In this document: piece after piece, positions 1-7,703 of the stretch
Position numbering within the stretch: the first letter of the stretch is position 1
Layout: each line of letters starts with the position of its first letter
NCBI RefSeq assembly: GCF_900100785.1
Contig: NZ_FNCP01000005.1
Span: 62,001 to 126,000 of the forward strand
Source: Desulfosporosinus hippei DSM 8344
Lineage (GTDB): Bacteria; Bacillota; Desulfitobacteriia; Desulfitobacteriales; Desulfitobacteriaceae
Reading direction: 5' to 3'
DNA length: 64,000 nucleotides
Translations under genes and position numbers: made by a program
The notes under the pieces: model-generated
The model's database searches: none
What the model was told of the DNA's origin: nothing
Seen by the model: only the letters and a program-made list of their open reading frames with translations

Positions 1-73
1 CCCTTATGCTCTCTAGCGTTGTTAAAGGAATTCTAATGCGCCATAGGTTCTTTTGTCAAATGAAACAATAAGA

Positions 74-105
74 GGCGAACTCCAAATGTTTAAATGGAGT
101 TCGCC
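74..105 (-). terminator. Inverted repeat after the DUF2680 gene
   Basis: Perfect 11-bp stem (74-84 pairs with 95-105) around a 10-nt loop, lying just past the stop of the minus-strand DUF2680 gene. The minus-strand continuation (CTCTTATTGTTTC) is only moderately T-rich, so it is a plausible but not ideal rho-independent terminator. Confidence 0.6.
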
Positions 106-149
106 CCAAGTGTTATCCGACATCAGTTAGTTGTGAATGAGTTCCAATC

Positions 150-467
150 CTACTCTGTCTTTGGAGCATTTGAGTTTTTACGGCAGCAGCCTTTTTGGGG
201 CCCAAAGCCATGGAATTCGCCTTTGTCGATATCTTGTTCAATCTTCGCTTGGCGTTCTTGCATGGATTTCTTGATTTTCTCGGCTTTTGCCTGATCTAAT
301 ATTCCGGCCTCTACTTCTTTATCAATGATCTGAGCCTTAATGTTGGTCATTTGCTGATTCAGAGCTTTAATCTCTTTCAATTTCTCTTGATCAACAGCCC
401 CGAAGGCAGGAACGGCACTTACGACCAAGAAAACTAAAGCCAAAACGCTTGCAGCCAATTTTCTCAT
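150..467 (-). CDS. Exported DUF2680 (YckD-like) protein
   Basis: Small secreted protein of 105 residues. The start at 467 is chosen because GGGGAGG sits 8 nt upstream and a typical signal peptide follows (MRKLAAS, a hydrophobic core, then AVPAFGA as the likely cleavage site). The mature part is charged and helical, with DKEVEAGI and a KIKKSMQER-like helix that matches the DUF2680/YckD family; these proteins have no established function. The C-terminus is unusual: a short Gly/His stretch (EFHGFGPQKGCCRKN) ends in a Cys-Cys pair that could bind metal or form disulfides (inference). It is monocistronic, with a terminator behind it. An ATG further upstream at 551 lacks a ribosome site and would bury the signal peptide. 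Confidence 0.8.
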   Translation of the reverse strand: MRKLAASVLALVFLVVSAVPAFGAVDQEKLKEIKALNQQMTNIKAQIIDKEVEAGILDQAKAEKIKKSMQERQAKIEQDIDKGEFHGFGPQKGCCRKNSNAPKTE

Positions 468-620
468 TTGCCAGACCTCCCCATTCATTTTTATTTTGCC
501 GGAAACAATCTTATAATGCCCAATAACGCTATTATTATAGTGGGAAAACATAGAATTTCATTATACATCTTTCATTTTGTGACCAATTTATTATTGATAA
601 ATCAACCTGGTATGCTAAGA

Positions 621-643
621 TTGTATAATCTAGCATTATACAA
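621..643. promoter_or_regulatory. Palindrome with two facing -10-like boxes
   Basis: TTGTATAAT (621-629) and ATTATACAA (635-643) form a perfect 9-bp inverted repeat around CTAGC. Each arm carries TATAAT on one strand, so the site could be an operator over divergent promoters for the DUF2680 gene and the ABC transporter. No good -35 hexamer is visible at standard spacing on either side, so this is tentative. Confidence 0.3.
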
Positions 644-703
644 GTACGATGAACTATTTGTACTGAGTATATAGAAAGATACTTCAACTGTAAAATTAAG
701 CAC

Positions 704-748
704 GCTTCCCTTTTAGGGAGAAAGCCTGAATGCCTTCGGGCTTTCTTC
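704..748 (+). promoter_or_regulatory. Leader hairpins before the ABC transporter (possible attenuator)
   Basis: Two adjacent hairpins precede the gene: a small TTCCC/GGGAG hairpin, then GAAAGCC (720-726) pairing with GGCTTTC (739-745), followed by TTCTC. The second resembles a weak intrinsic terminator in the transporter's 5' leader, about 30 nt before its start. Attenuation is an inference; no uORF or riboswitch was recognised. Confidence 0.3.
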
Positions 749-777
749 TCTTAGCGATTGAAAGAGAGTGAATTACA

Positions 778-2514
778 ATGTCTATTCTTAAAAAATTCAT
801 AACTTATTACAGGCCCTATAAGCACTTATTTTATGCAGATATGTTCTGTGCTCTTCTTGTTTCGATTATTGACCTGGCCTTTCCTCAAATCCTTAATTAT
901 CTCGCCAAGAACCTATTCACCCAAGACAAAGGCGTCATTCTAAATGCTATTGGTTTTGTCGGAATATCCCTCTTGTTAATGTACGTCATTAAGTATTTCT
1001 GCCAATATTTCATCATTTCCTGGGGCCACATCATGGGCGCTAGAATGGAAACCGACATGAGAAAAGATCTATTTAGTCAATTTCAGCGCTTATCTTTTTC
1101 CTATTATGACAAAAACAATACTGGAGAAATGATGTCCAAATTAGTCGTAGATTTATTTGATATCTCTGAGCTGGCTCATCATGGGCCAGAGAACGTTTTT
1201 ATCTCCGCTCTGAAAATTATTGGTTCTTTTAGTATCCTGCTCCTTATTAATGTTAGAATGACTTTGATTCTCTTACTAGTCACCATAATTATGGTGTTTT
1301 TCACTATTTATAAAAATTACAAGATGGCACCTAGCTTCTCAGATAGCCGAATCAAAATTGCAGCGGTTAATTCCAGCCTTCAAGATAGCCTGACTGGAGT
1401 TAGGGTGGTTAAGTCTTTTGCTAATGAAAACCTAGAAAGGCAAAAATTCCAAAAACACAATCATGAGTTTTTGGAATCCAAAAATAGAATCTACAAACTT
1501 ATGGGCTCTTTTCACGCCTGGAATTCATTTTTTGAAGGATTACTCTACGTGGTAATCATTGTTTCCGGCGGAATATTTATTGCCGATGGTTCATTAAAGG
1601 TTTCCGATCTAGCTATATATGTTCTATACATCAACCTTTTCATCAACCCCATTGATGTCTTGATAAACTATACGGAATCATTTCAAAAAGGATACGCGGG
1701 TTTTAAGCGTTTTATCGAAGTGATGGAAACACTACCTGAAATTGCGGACAAGGATACCGCTGAACCTCTAACAGATGTTAAAGGAGATATTATTTATAAA
1801 AATGTTTCCTTCCGCTACAACGATGATTCTAACGTTTTAGATAATGTTAGTTTAGGAATAAAGGCAGGTAAAACCATTGCCCTAGTCGGTCCATCCGGAG
1901 GAGGAAAAACCACTTTATGTTCTCTTCTGCCCAGATTTTATGATGTGACTTCAGGATCAATTACTATCGATGGAAAAGATATCCGAGATGTCACCTTAGA
2001 CTCCTTACGAAACGCCATCGGCATAGTACAACAGGATGTTTATATGTTTGCCGGCTCAATCAGAGACAATATTGCCTATGGCAAAGCTGGCGCTACCGAA
2101 ACGGAAATTATTGAAGCTGCTCAAAACGCTAATATTCATGAGTTTATCTTGTCTTTGGAGCAAGGGTATGATAGTTATGTGGGGGAACGAGGGGTTAGGC
2201 TCTCCGGCGGGCAAAAACAACGGCTCTCAATTGCCAGAGTCTTTTTGAAAAATCCCCCGATATTAATCTTAGATGAAGCCACATCGGCTTTAGACAACGA
2301 AAGTGAACGATACATTCAAAACTCCCTAGAGAAACTATCAAAAAATCGAACGACTATCGTTATTGCTCACAGACTTAGTACGATAAAGAATTCAGACGAG
2401 ATCGTGGTCGTTACCGATGAAGGTATTCAGGAAAGAGGAAGTCACAAGCAGTTAATCGAAAAGGCAGGTATCTACGCACGTTACTACAATATGCAGTTTG
2501 AAGGATTAGAATAA
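778..2514 (+). CDS. ABC exporter, fused membrane-ATPase half transporter
   Basis: 578-residue half transporter of the MsbA/BmrA/LmrA type. Residues about 1-310 contain six hydrophobic segments (ABC_membrane exporter fold). The ATPase follows, with Walker A GPSGGGKTT near residue 370, signature LSGGQKQR near 471, Walker B ILILDEATSALD near 495 and the switch His in IAHRLST. It should work as a homodimer in the plasma membrane and export a lipid, drug or peptide; the substrate cannot be read from sequence. It stands alone on the plus strand, with no partner half transporter and no adjacent regulator. An imperfect hairpin overlaps the stop codon (about 2511-2542) but has no T-run. Confidence 0.92.
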   Translation: MSILKKFITYYRPYKHLFYADMFCALLVSIIDLAFPQILNYLAKNLFTQDKGVILNAIGFVGISLLLMYVIKYFCQYFIISWGHIMGARMETDMRKDLFSQFQRLSFSYYDKNNTGEMMSKLVVDLFDISELAHHGPENVFISALKIIGSFSILLLINVRMTLILLLVTIIMVFFTIYKNYKMAPSFSDSRIKIAAVNSSLQDSLTGVRVVKSFANENLERQKFQKHNHEFLESKNRIYKLMGSFHAWNSFFEGLLYVVIIVSGGIFIADGSLKVSDLAIYVLYINLFINPIDVLINYTESFQKGYAGFKRFIEVMETLPEIADKDTAEPLTDVKGDIIYKNVSFRYNDDSNVLDNVSLGIKAGKTIALVGPSGGGKTTLCSLLPRFYDVTSGSITIDGKDIRDVTLDSLRNAIGIVQQDVYMFAGSIRDNIAYGKAGATETEIIEAAQNANIHEFILSLEQGYDSYVGERGVRLSGGQKQRLSIARVFLKNPPILILDEATSALDNESERYIQNSLEKLSKNRTTIVIAHRLSTIKNSDEIVVVTDEGIQERGSHKQLIEKAGIYARYYNMQFEGLE

Positions 2515-2716
2515 TTCAGCTTCTACTCCAAGCTTGAATTATGTTACTCGCATATCCCAAAAATTCCTAAAATGTAAAAAAGAGCATTGCGATAGCCCTT
2601 TTCACAAAATTCATCTTTAGCTTAAGATAACGGTATCTCAGGTAACTCTTCTTTTCGATATTACATTATTAATCATCCGCTCATTTTTATTGCAACATCC
2701 TTACTACCACTTGTAA

Positions 2717-3706
2717 TTAATCATTCCTAAGGATATCTATTGTTACTCGATTGCGTCCTTGATTTTTAGAACAGTAAAGTGCCCGATCCGCAGTCATTAT
2801 TAAATCATTCGGGTTGTCCAAATGCCCTTGGAATCTTGTCACAACCCCCAGACTTATCGTAACATGATCTGCACAGGGGGAACTGATATGTTCAATGTTC
2901 GCTCTCTCGATACTGGCTCTCAACTCTTCTGCTATAACGGCTGCTCCAATATCATCTGTGTTCGGCAAAACAACGCCAAACTCTTCCCCTCCATACCGAG
3001 CGGGAAAATCACCGGGTCGTCTTAAGGTCTTTACCAACAAAGATGCTACAGTTATTAAACAATCGTCTCCTTTTAAATGACCATAAGTATCATTAAAGGC
3101 TTTAAAGTAATCGATATCCAGCATAATTAGAGAAAGAGGATTTTTCTCCCTCATGGAACGTTTTCTCTCTTGTAGTAATCTCTGGTCAAAATTCCTTCGA
3201 TTGGCAATCCCAGTCAACCCATCAAAGAAAGAAAGATTTTGCAACCTCTCGTTAGCCGCTTGTAGCTGATGAGTAACCTCAAGCAGCTCCAATTCTCGAG
3301 CTTTTCGCCGAGCTGTCTCATGTTTCAACTTTAACGCCGAACGCACTCGCGCTAACAATTCAACACTATCAAGAGGCTTCTTAATATAATCCATAGCTCC
3401 TGCAGAAAATGCCAGTTGTAGATCATTTCTGTCTGTCCTCGACGTTACCATGATTACTGGTACGTCAACAAGCCATTCTCGCTTTTTGACACTCTGGCAA
3501 GCCTCAATTCCATTAATTTCCGGCATAACAATATCCATTAGAATTAGATCAACTTCCACAATTCCCCGTTCCGAATGGCCGTCGATCAGCCGATAAAGTT
3601 CCTTTGCTGACTTTACAGTAATAATATCCATATATCCCGCAGCTTTAAGCCATGCTTTTGTCACTTCTAAGCTAAAAACAGTATCGTCTACAATAACTAT
3701 GGCCAT
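2717..3706 (-). CDS. Response regulator diguanylate cyclase (REC-GGDEF)
   Basis: 329 residues. REC domain at about 1-120, with acidic pocket VDD, phospho-acceptor Asp in LILMDIVMPEING and the Lys of DYIKKPLD. A charged helical linker (KARELELLEV) leads to a GGDEF domain (about 165-325) with an intact YGGEEF active site. RPGD lies five residues before it, which is the RxxD inhibitory c-di-GMP site. It should make c-di-GMP when phosphorylated and be subject to product inhibition. The start has GGGGGA 7-10 nt upstream. It is an orphan: no kinase is adjacent. It resembles the REC-GGDEF at 20274-21188 in architecture, consistent with paralogy. Confidence 0.92.
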   Translation of the reverse strand: MAIVIVDDTVFSLEVTKAWLKAAGYMDIITVKSAKELYRLIDGHSERGIVEVDLILMDIVMPEINGIEACQSVKKREWLVDVPVIMVTSRTDRNDLQLAFSAGAMDYIKKPLDSVELLARVRSALKLKHETARRKARELELLEVTHQLQAANERLQNLSFFDGLTGIANRRNFDQRLLQERKRSMREKNPLSLIMLDIDYFKAFNDTYGHLKGDDCLITVASLLVKTLRRPGDFPARYGGEEFGVVLPNTDDIGAAVIAEELRASIERANIEHISSPCADHVTISLGVVTRFQGHLDNPNDLIMTADRALYCSKNQGRNRVTIDILRND

Positions 3707-3892
3707 TTTACCAATCCCCCTACCGCGTTTATTTCTCCCTCAAAAACTTAAATTCCTGCATTTTTTCAAGTAATTATGCATTTTTATCAGAAAAAGGATC
3801 TTCAATTGTTCTTGGTTTTAAAAGACCAATATCACTCTTATCTGAATTAATAGCTTGATTAATCAAATCTACAAATTTCCATACGAATAACA

Positions 3893-3934
3893 AGAAAACC
3901 TCACTTAGATTTGAATCTGAGCTGAGGTTTTTCT
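3893..3934 (-). terminator. Bidirectional rho-independent terminator
   Basis: Long stem (AAACCTCA...TGAGGTTT, extended inward by AGATT/AATCT) flanked by A-run and T-run. It lies downstream of the lipoprotein gene and would also stop transcription on the plus strand. Confidence 0.75.
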
Positions 3935-3999
3935 TACTAGTTTGCTTGCTGTTACAAATTTAACATTTTGGATCATAGGTATACAACCTAATAATTTTT

Positions 4000-5304
4000 C
4001 TATTCAACCACTTTTTCCAACAGCCAAACACCATTTACTTCCTGCAAGCCAACGGTAATAGTCATATTTTTTTTGCCTGCTGGAGAATCATCCGTTGTAA
4101 AAATTGTAAGCTTGGCAGATGTTTCGTTAATTGTTTCTAGAACATAGCTATAGTCATTCCAATTTACATAATAACCCAGACCAGCGTCTTTACTTATATC
4201 TCCATACAATTTGCCTTCTACATTTTGATACTTCCCGTTGCTTAAAAGCAAATCCGCTTCACTCCGAATATAGGTGCCTCTCACAAATTGTTCAAAATCA
4301 GCATAATTTACAAACCGCCTATCTATTACGGGAAATAAGACCTCATTATCCCCTCGTTTTTCGGGAATATCCATCGGTAGCATTGATAAGCCAAAGATTT
4401 CATAAAATGCTTCCTTATTACGCTCCAATAAATATCCGACCTGACTATAGAGATCGCGTTCTAGTTGGCTATTGGGTAGTGTAGGTATGTTTAAAGGCGG
4501 TGTTTTCATTTGGCTATATGGAAGGTCAAATTTAGGAATACCTGCGACATAGGCTGCTATAGCGTAAGGCTGATAATAAACCATCAAGCTGTTGCTGGTC
4601 AATACAAAATCGTCCTCCGAATAACTTCTTCGAACATTATCTGCATAGTTTTCCTGATAGACAAAATTTTCGGTTCCTTCGGTTTCTTTGATCTTAGCCA
4701 GAACTGTTTGGTACACCTTTTCAAGTGCTTCTTCGCTGCTGCCCCCAAGAATATCGGCAAGGGTCAATCTCATGCCAGTTTTCACATCAAAGGTTTCTGA
4801 AAGCCAACCTGAATTAGGATGAGCTCCACCGGTATTTTCATACACTAAATTTACAACTGAGAGTAAATCATTTCCATTATAATAAATTTCTGTACTTCGT
4901 TCATAGGCATGGGGGCGGAACTCGAACCCACCACTTAGGGCGACTTCCTTGTCAGCTCGAGCCATTTCTAAACCGTCCCCTAAGGCATTTCCTAAAAAGC
5001 TATCACATTGTTTACTATAGTACTCATTAATTTTTGAAATTCCAGGATTATTCTCCGGGTTCCTAATCTCAGGATAAGTAATTTTCAAATAAAGCAGCAC
5101 CGAACCGTCTTGATCATCTCGATAGGCCTCGGTATGGACCTTACGCTCGATAACCAAAGCTGTCATTGCCCTATCCTGTTGAGACGTGTCTCCCGAACTT
5201 GAAGGTTGATTGTTAGCCTCTTTGGTACCACACCCTGTAAGTATTAACCCTAACATCAATAAGCCTATTAGAGACTTTAATAGAAAAATCCTTGTTTTAC
5301 CCAT
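4000..5304 (-). CDS. Lipoprotein with DUF4163 and DUF3298 domains (RsiV/PdaC-type)
   Basis: 434-residue predicted lipoprotein. The N-terminus has a basic/hydrophobic signal and lipobox LTGC, so Cys is lipidated and the protein is held on the outer face of the membrane. The central region carries DUF4163-like sequence (YLKITYPEI, then PGISKINEYY) and a DUF3298 motif (ENTGGAHPNSG... FDVKTGMRLTLADIL). This pair is known from the extracytoplasmic part of anti-sigma factor RsiV and from the deacetylase PdaC. There is no anti-sigma or deacetylase domain here and no sigma factor next door, so it is best called a domain-level match of unknown role. The last ~130 residues resemble nothing I recognise. 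Ribosome site GGAGAA precedes the ATG. Confidence 0.8.
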   Translation of the reverse strand: MGKTRIFLLKSLIGLLMLGLILTGCGTKEANNQPSSSGDTSQQDRAMTALVIERKVHTEAYRDDQDGSVLLYLKITYPEIRNPENNPGISKINEYYSKQCDSFLGNALGDGLEMARADKEVALSGGFEFRPHAYERSTEIYYNGNDLLSVVNLVYENTGGAHPNSGWLSETFDVKTGMRLTLADILGGSSEEALEKVYQTVLAKIKETEGTENFVYQENYADNVRRSYSEDDFVLTSNSLMVYYQPYAIAAYVAGIPKFDLPYSQMKTPPLNIPTLPNSQLERDLYSQVGYLLERNKEAFYEIFGLSMLPMDIPEKRGDNEVLFPVIDRRFVNYADFEQFVRGTYIRSEADLLLSNGKYQNVEGKLYGDISKDAGLGYYVNWNDYSYVLETINETSAKLTIFTTDDSPAGKKNMTITVGLQEVNGVWLLEKVVE

Positions 5305-5402
5305 AAATTTTCTCCTTCACTCACCTTATTAAGCCCGCTCTTGTTTCCATAACTCCATACTTCCACAAGACTGGTATCAACTTGAGTAAAATATAGAATC
5401 TA

Positions 5403-5768
5403 CTACTCTTCTTTAGCAAGCTTTAATTCTTGCATATTATGTTCATATTCATTTGCGTAGTTTTGTCCCCATTTACACATAGTATCAAGTATTGGCAATA
5501 AACTCTGACCCGCTTTCGTTAGAGAATATTCTACTTTTGGAGGTATCTGAGTATAAATTAACCGCTTAACCAATCCACTGTCTTCTAGTTCCCGAAGTTG
5601 TTGGGTTAACATTTTAGGCGTGACATTCGGTATTACTTTTCTCATTTCACTGTACCTTAAAGTTTTGTCCCCTAAGTGCCAAAGTATCAACGCCTTCCAT
5701 TTACCGCCAATAAGCGCTATAGTCAGTTCCATAGAACATTGATACTCATTATTTTTAAACTTAATCAT
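5403..5768 (-). CDS. HxlR-family transcriptional regulator
   Basis: 121-residue winged-helix regulator. Family hallmarks are visible: CSMELTIALIGGKWKALILWHL near the N-terminus, LRYSEMRKVIPNVTPKMLTQQLREL as the recognition region, and YSLTKAGQSLLPIL in the wing. A Cys near residue 11 is in the position of the redox Cys of YodB/HypR-type members, so redox or electrophile sensing is possible (inference). The ATG at 5768 is preferred over the GTG at 5780 because AGGTGAT is 7-8 nt upstream. It is divergent from the flavoprotein gene at 5935, the usual arrangement for an HxlR protein and its target oxidoreductase. Confidence 0.88.
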   Translation of the reverse strand: MIKFKNNEYQCSMELTIALIGGKWKALILWHLGDKTLRYSEMRKVIPNVTPKMLTQQLRELEDSGLVKRLIYTQIPPKVEYSLTKAGQSLLPILDTMCKWGQNYANEYEHNMQELKLAKEE

Positions 5769-5800
5769 GATTAATATCACCTCATGGAATTTCTATTTTT

Positions 5801-5867
5801 AAGTACATTTGTCTTTCACCAAAGTATCTAATTGGGTACTATATAACAAAAAGGTGCGTACTTGTTA
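5801..5867. promoter_or_regulatory. Candidate HxlR operator region
   Basis: The divergent gap contains three GTAC cores (5803, 5836, 5858) plus a GTAT (5824). The outer pair reads AAGTAC ... GTACTT as an inverted repeat. GTAC-centred sites are typical of HxlR/YodB-like operators. A TATAAT at 5888-5893 probably serves the flavoprotein gene. Assignment is by position and motif only. Confidence 0.4.
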
Positions 5868-5934
5868 ATATGTATTATATAGTTTATTATAATATCCAAC
5901 AATTACTTATGTCAAAGAGTTAGGAGTGTTCTTA

Positions 5935-6510
5935 ATGAAAGTTATAGCATTTAACGGAAGTCCAAGGGCTAAGGGAAATACCTCACAAAGCATACAAATA
6001 GTTTTAGCAGAATTAGCAAAAGAAGGAATTGAAACGGAATTGATCCAATTGGGAGGTCGCAAAGTCTTTGGTTGCTTAGCCTGCGGTAAATGTAAGGAAA
6101 CTAAAGATAATCGCTGTGCTCGTAAGGATGACGATATGAACACATTTATCCAGAAAATCGAAGAAGCCGATGGTATTATTATTGGTTCTCCTACTTACTT
6201 CAGTAATGTGAGTACCGAGGTAAAGGCTCTTATTGATCGCTGTGGTTATGTATCAAAATCGAACGACGGAGCCTTATTAAAGGGAAAGGTAGGTACCTCT
6301 GTTGTCTCAGCACGTCGAGCTGGAGCAACCTTTACCTATTCTGCCATTAATTTCTTCTTTGGCATTGCGCAGATGATCATTTGCAGTTCTAACTATTGGA
6401 ATCTAACTCTATCAAGAGATCCAGGCGATGTCCAAAATGATAGTGAAGGCATCCAAACTTTTCAAACCTTAGGCCAAAATATGGCTAAACTCTTAAAACA
6501 GGTTCGATAA
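5935..6510 (+). CDS. NADPH-dependent FMN reductase-like iron-sulfur flavoprotein
   Basis: 191 residues with a flavodoxin-like fold. FNGSPRAKGNTSQ is the phosphate loop and GSPTYFSNVSTEVKALIDR contacts flavin. Between them lies a compact C-x2-C-x2-C-x7-C cysteine set (GCLACGKC...RC), the arrangement that holds a 4Fe-4S cluster in archaeal and clostridial iron-sulfur flavoproteins. It probably moves electrons in the cytoplasm; the physiological partner is unknown. The ATG at 5935 follows AGGAG by 8 nt, whereas the GTG at 5926 overlaps that site. It is divergent from the HxlR regulator, which likely controls it. Confidence 0.88.
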   Translation: MKVIAFNGSPRAKGNTSQSIQIVLAELAKEGIETELIQLGGRKVFGCLACGKCKETKDNRCARKDDDMNTFIQKIEEADGIIIGSPTYFSNVSTEVKALIDRCGYVSKSNDGALLKGKVGTSVVSARRAGATFTYSAINFFFGIAQMIICSSNYWNLTLSRDPGDVQNDSEGIQTFQTLGQNMAKLLKQVR

Positions 6511-6594
6511 TTTTAGTTAATTCGTTTCAGGTAAACACTGACAGAGTATCTGCTTTTGCCATTATTTAATATGAAGGGTTATTGATCTGAATAT

Positions 6595-6640
6595 AAAAAG
6601 ATGCCAGGGCGAATTACAAGACCGCTCGGGCATCTTTTAG
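6595..6640 (+). terminator. Terminator after the flavoprotein gene
   Basis: AAAGATGCC pairs with GGCATCTTT around a ~24-nt loop, followed by a T-run on the plus strand. Confidence 0.65.
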
Positions 6641-6708
6641 TCATTAAACAATAAACCTTATTATTGCCTCTGTCAGCTCATTTACTTCCCTTAACAGTGC
6701 CATAAGGC

Positions 6709-6759
6709 AATCAAAAATCCCCTCCTAATGTACCTAGTGGATTAGGAAGGGTTTTGATT
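6709..6759 (-). terminator. Terminator after the DUF4352 gene
   Basis: Long near-perfect stem (AATCAAAA, TCCTAAT and their complements) with a 12-nt loop. The minus-strand arm ends in a T-rich run, directly downstream of the DUF4352 gene. Confidence 0.75.
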
Positions 6760-6789
6760 GTAATATTATATATTAAACCTTTGTTCAAT

Positions 6790-7386
6790 TCACCTATCAA
6801 TTGAGAACCTGACGCTTGCATTTTTTGCTTTAGAATTAAACGGATCAGGAACAACAATCAAATTGAACATCTTAGCCTTTTCTGACACCTCATATCCCAG
6901 TTCACCGGTTATTGCTTCTTTTGATCTAATGGTTCCATCAATACGGCTTTTTGCTGCCAGAAAAGCCCCTAGACTCGATTCATGACTATTACCATTTAAG
7001 TCTTTCAGTTTAAATCCAATTGTACTTCTAACCTCAACATCACTAGGGCTTTGGTTTTCAATGGTTAGATTTATAAAAAGAAAAACATTCCCTGAGCTAG
7101 GTGACTTAACCTCACTACTGCCGTCTGATGTCCGTATACTGTTTATTCGATATTGCAGATTACCTATCTTGAAAGTCTCCCCTATCATATATTCTTCTTG
7201 CAGGGTCAACAATGAAGCTTGCGACGTTAAAAATCGCGAAGAATTTGTGTGAGCTTGGGTGGTTAGGGCACCTGCACCTAGTAGAAAAATCACCATTGGG
7301 ACAAGAAGGACGAGTAAACAATACTGAGCCTGGGAACAATACCTACGCTGCTTTCCCGCCTTACCAACTACTACAAGTTTCCCCAT
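6790..7386 (-). CDS. Membrane-anchored DUF4352 protein
   Basis: 198 residues. After a basic N-terminus (MGKLVVVGKAGKQRR) there is one hydrophobic segment (about 22-45), which anchors or exports the protein. The rest is an immunoglobulin-like DUF4352 domain: FKIGNLQYRINSI, then FLFINLTIENQSPSDVEV, then GELGYEV and LIVVPDPF. DUF4352 proteins are extracytoplasmic and often act as accessory or adhesion-like domains; no catalytic residues are apparent. The start at 7386 is chosen because GAGGAGGAC lies 9 nt upstream; the upstream TTG at 7419 has no site. It is transcribed alone and ends at a strong terminator. Confidence 0.75.
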   Translation of the reverse strand: MGKLVVVGKAGKQRRYCSQAQYCLLVLLVPMVIFLLGAGALTTQAHTNSSRFLTSQASLLTLQEEYMIGETFKIGNLQYRINSIRTSDGSSEVKSPSSGNVFLFINLTIENQSPSDVEVRSTIGFKLKDLNGNSHESSLGAFLAAKSRIDGTIRSKEAITGELGYEVSEKAKMFNLIVVPDPFNSKAKNASVRFSIDR

Positions 7387-7662
7387 GTTCTTCGTCCTCC
7401 TCAATAATGATTTTGTCAACAGGAAATTGATAGGAATATCTTCAAGTGAATATTAGCACACCTCCTCCCCACTGTCTATAGCCCCGATATATAGCTTTAT
7501 CAAAAAAGCTTATTGACAAAAGTGCCTTAGCGCTCATTTTCACCACTAAATTAAGGAATTATTATAATATTGCCTATGAACATTTATTATTCAGTTTAAT
7601 TGTAGCTATAGAGCTAATCTATGATAAACAATTTTTATAGATCTATTTTGGAAAAGACCTTA

Positions 7663-7703
7663 AAAGTAAGAGGTTTCACGTTGCTTGTGAAACCTCTTAC
7701 TTT
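7663..7703 (-). terminator. Strong terminator overlapping the MocR stop codon
   Basis: Perfect 17-bp stem (7663-7679 with 7687-7703), 7-nt loop, followed on the minus strand by TTTTAAGG. The stem includes the TAA stop of the regulator gene at 7697-7699, so the terminator overlaps the end of the coding sequence. Confidence 0.85.

Noticed and set aside
468-674. 68-residue plus-strand ORF
   Set aside because: No ribosome site, and it runs across the likely promoter region of the DUF2680 gene.
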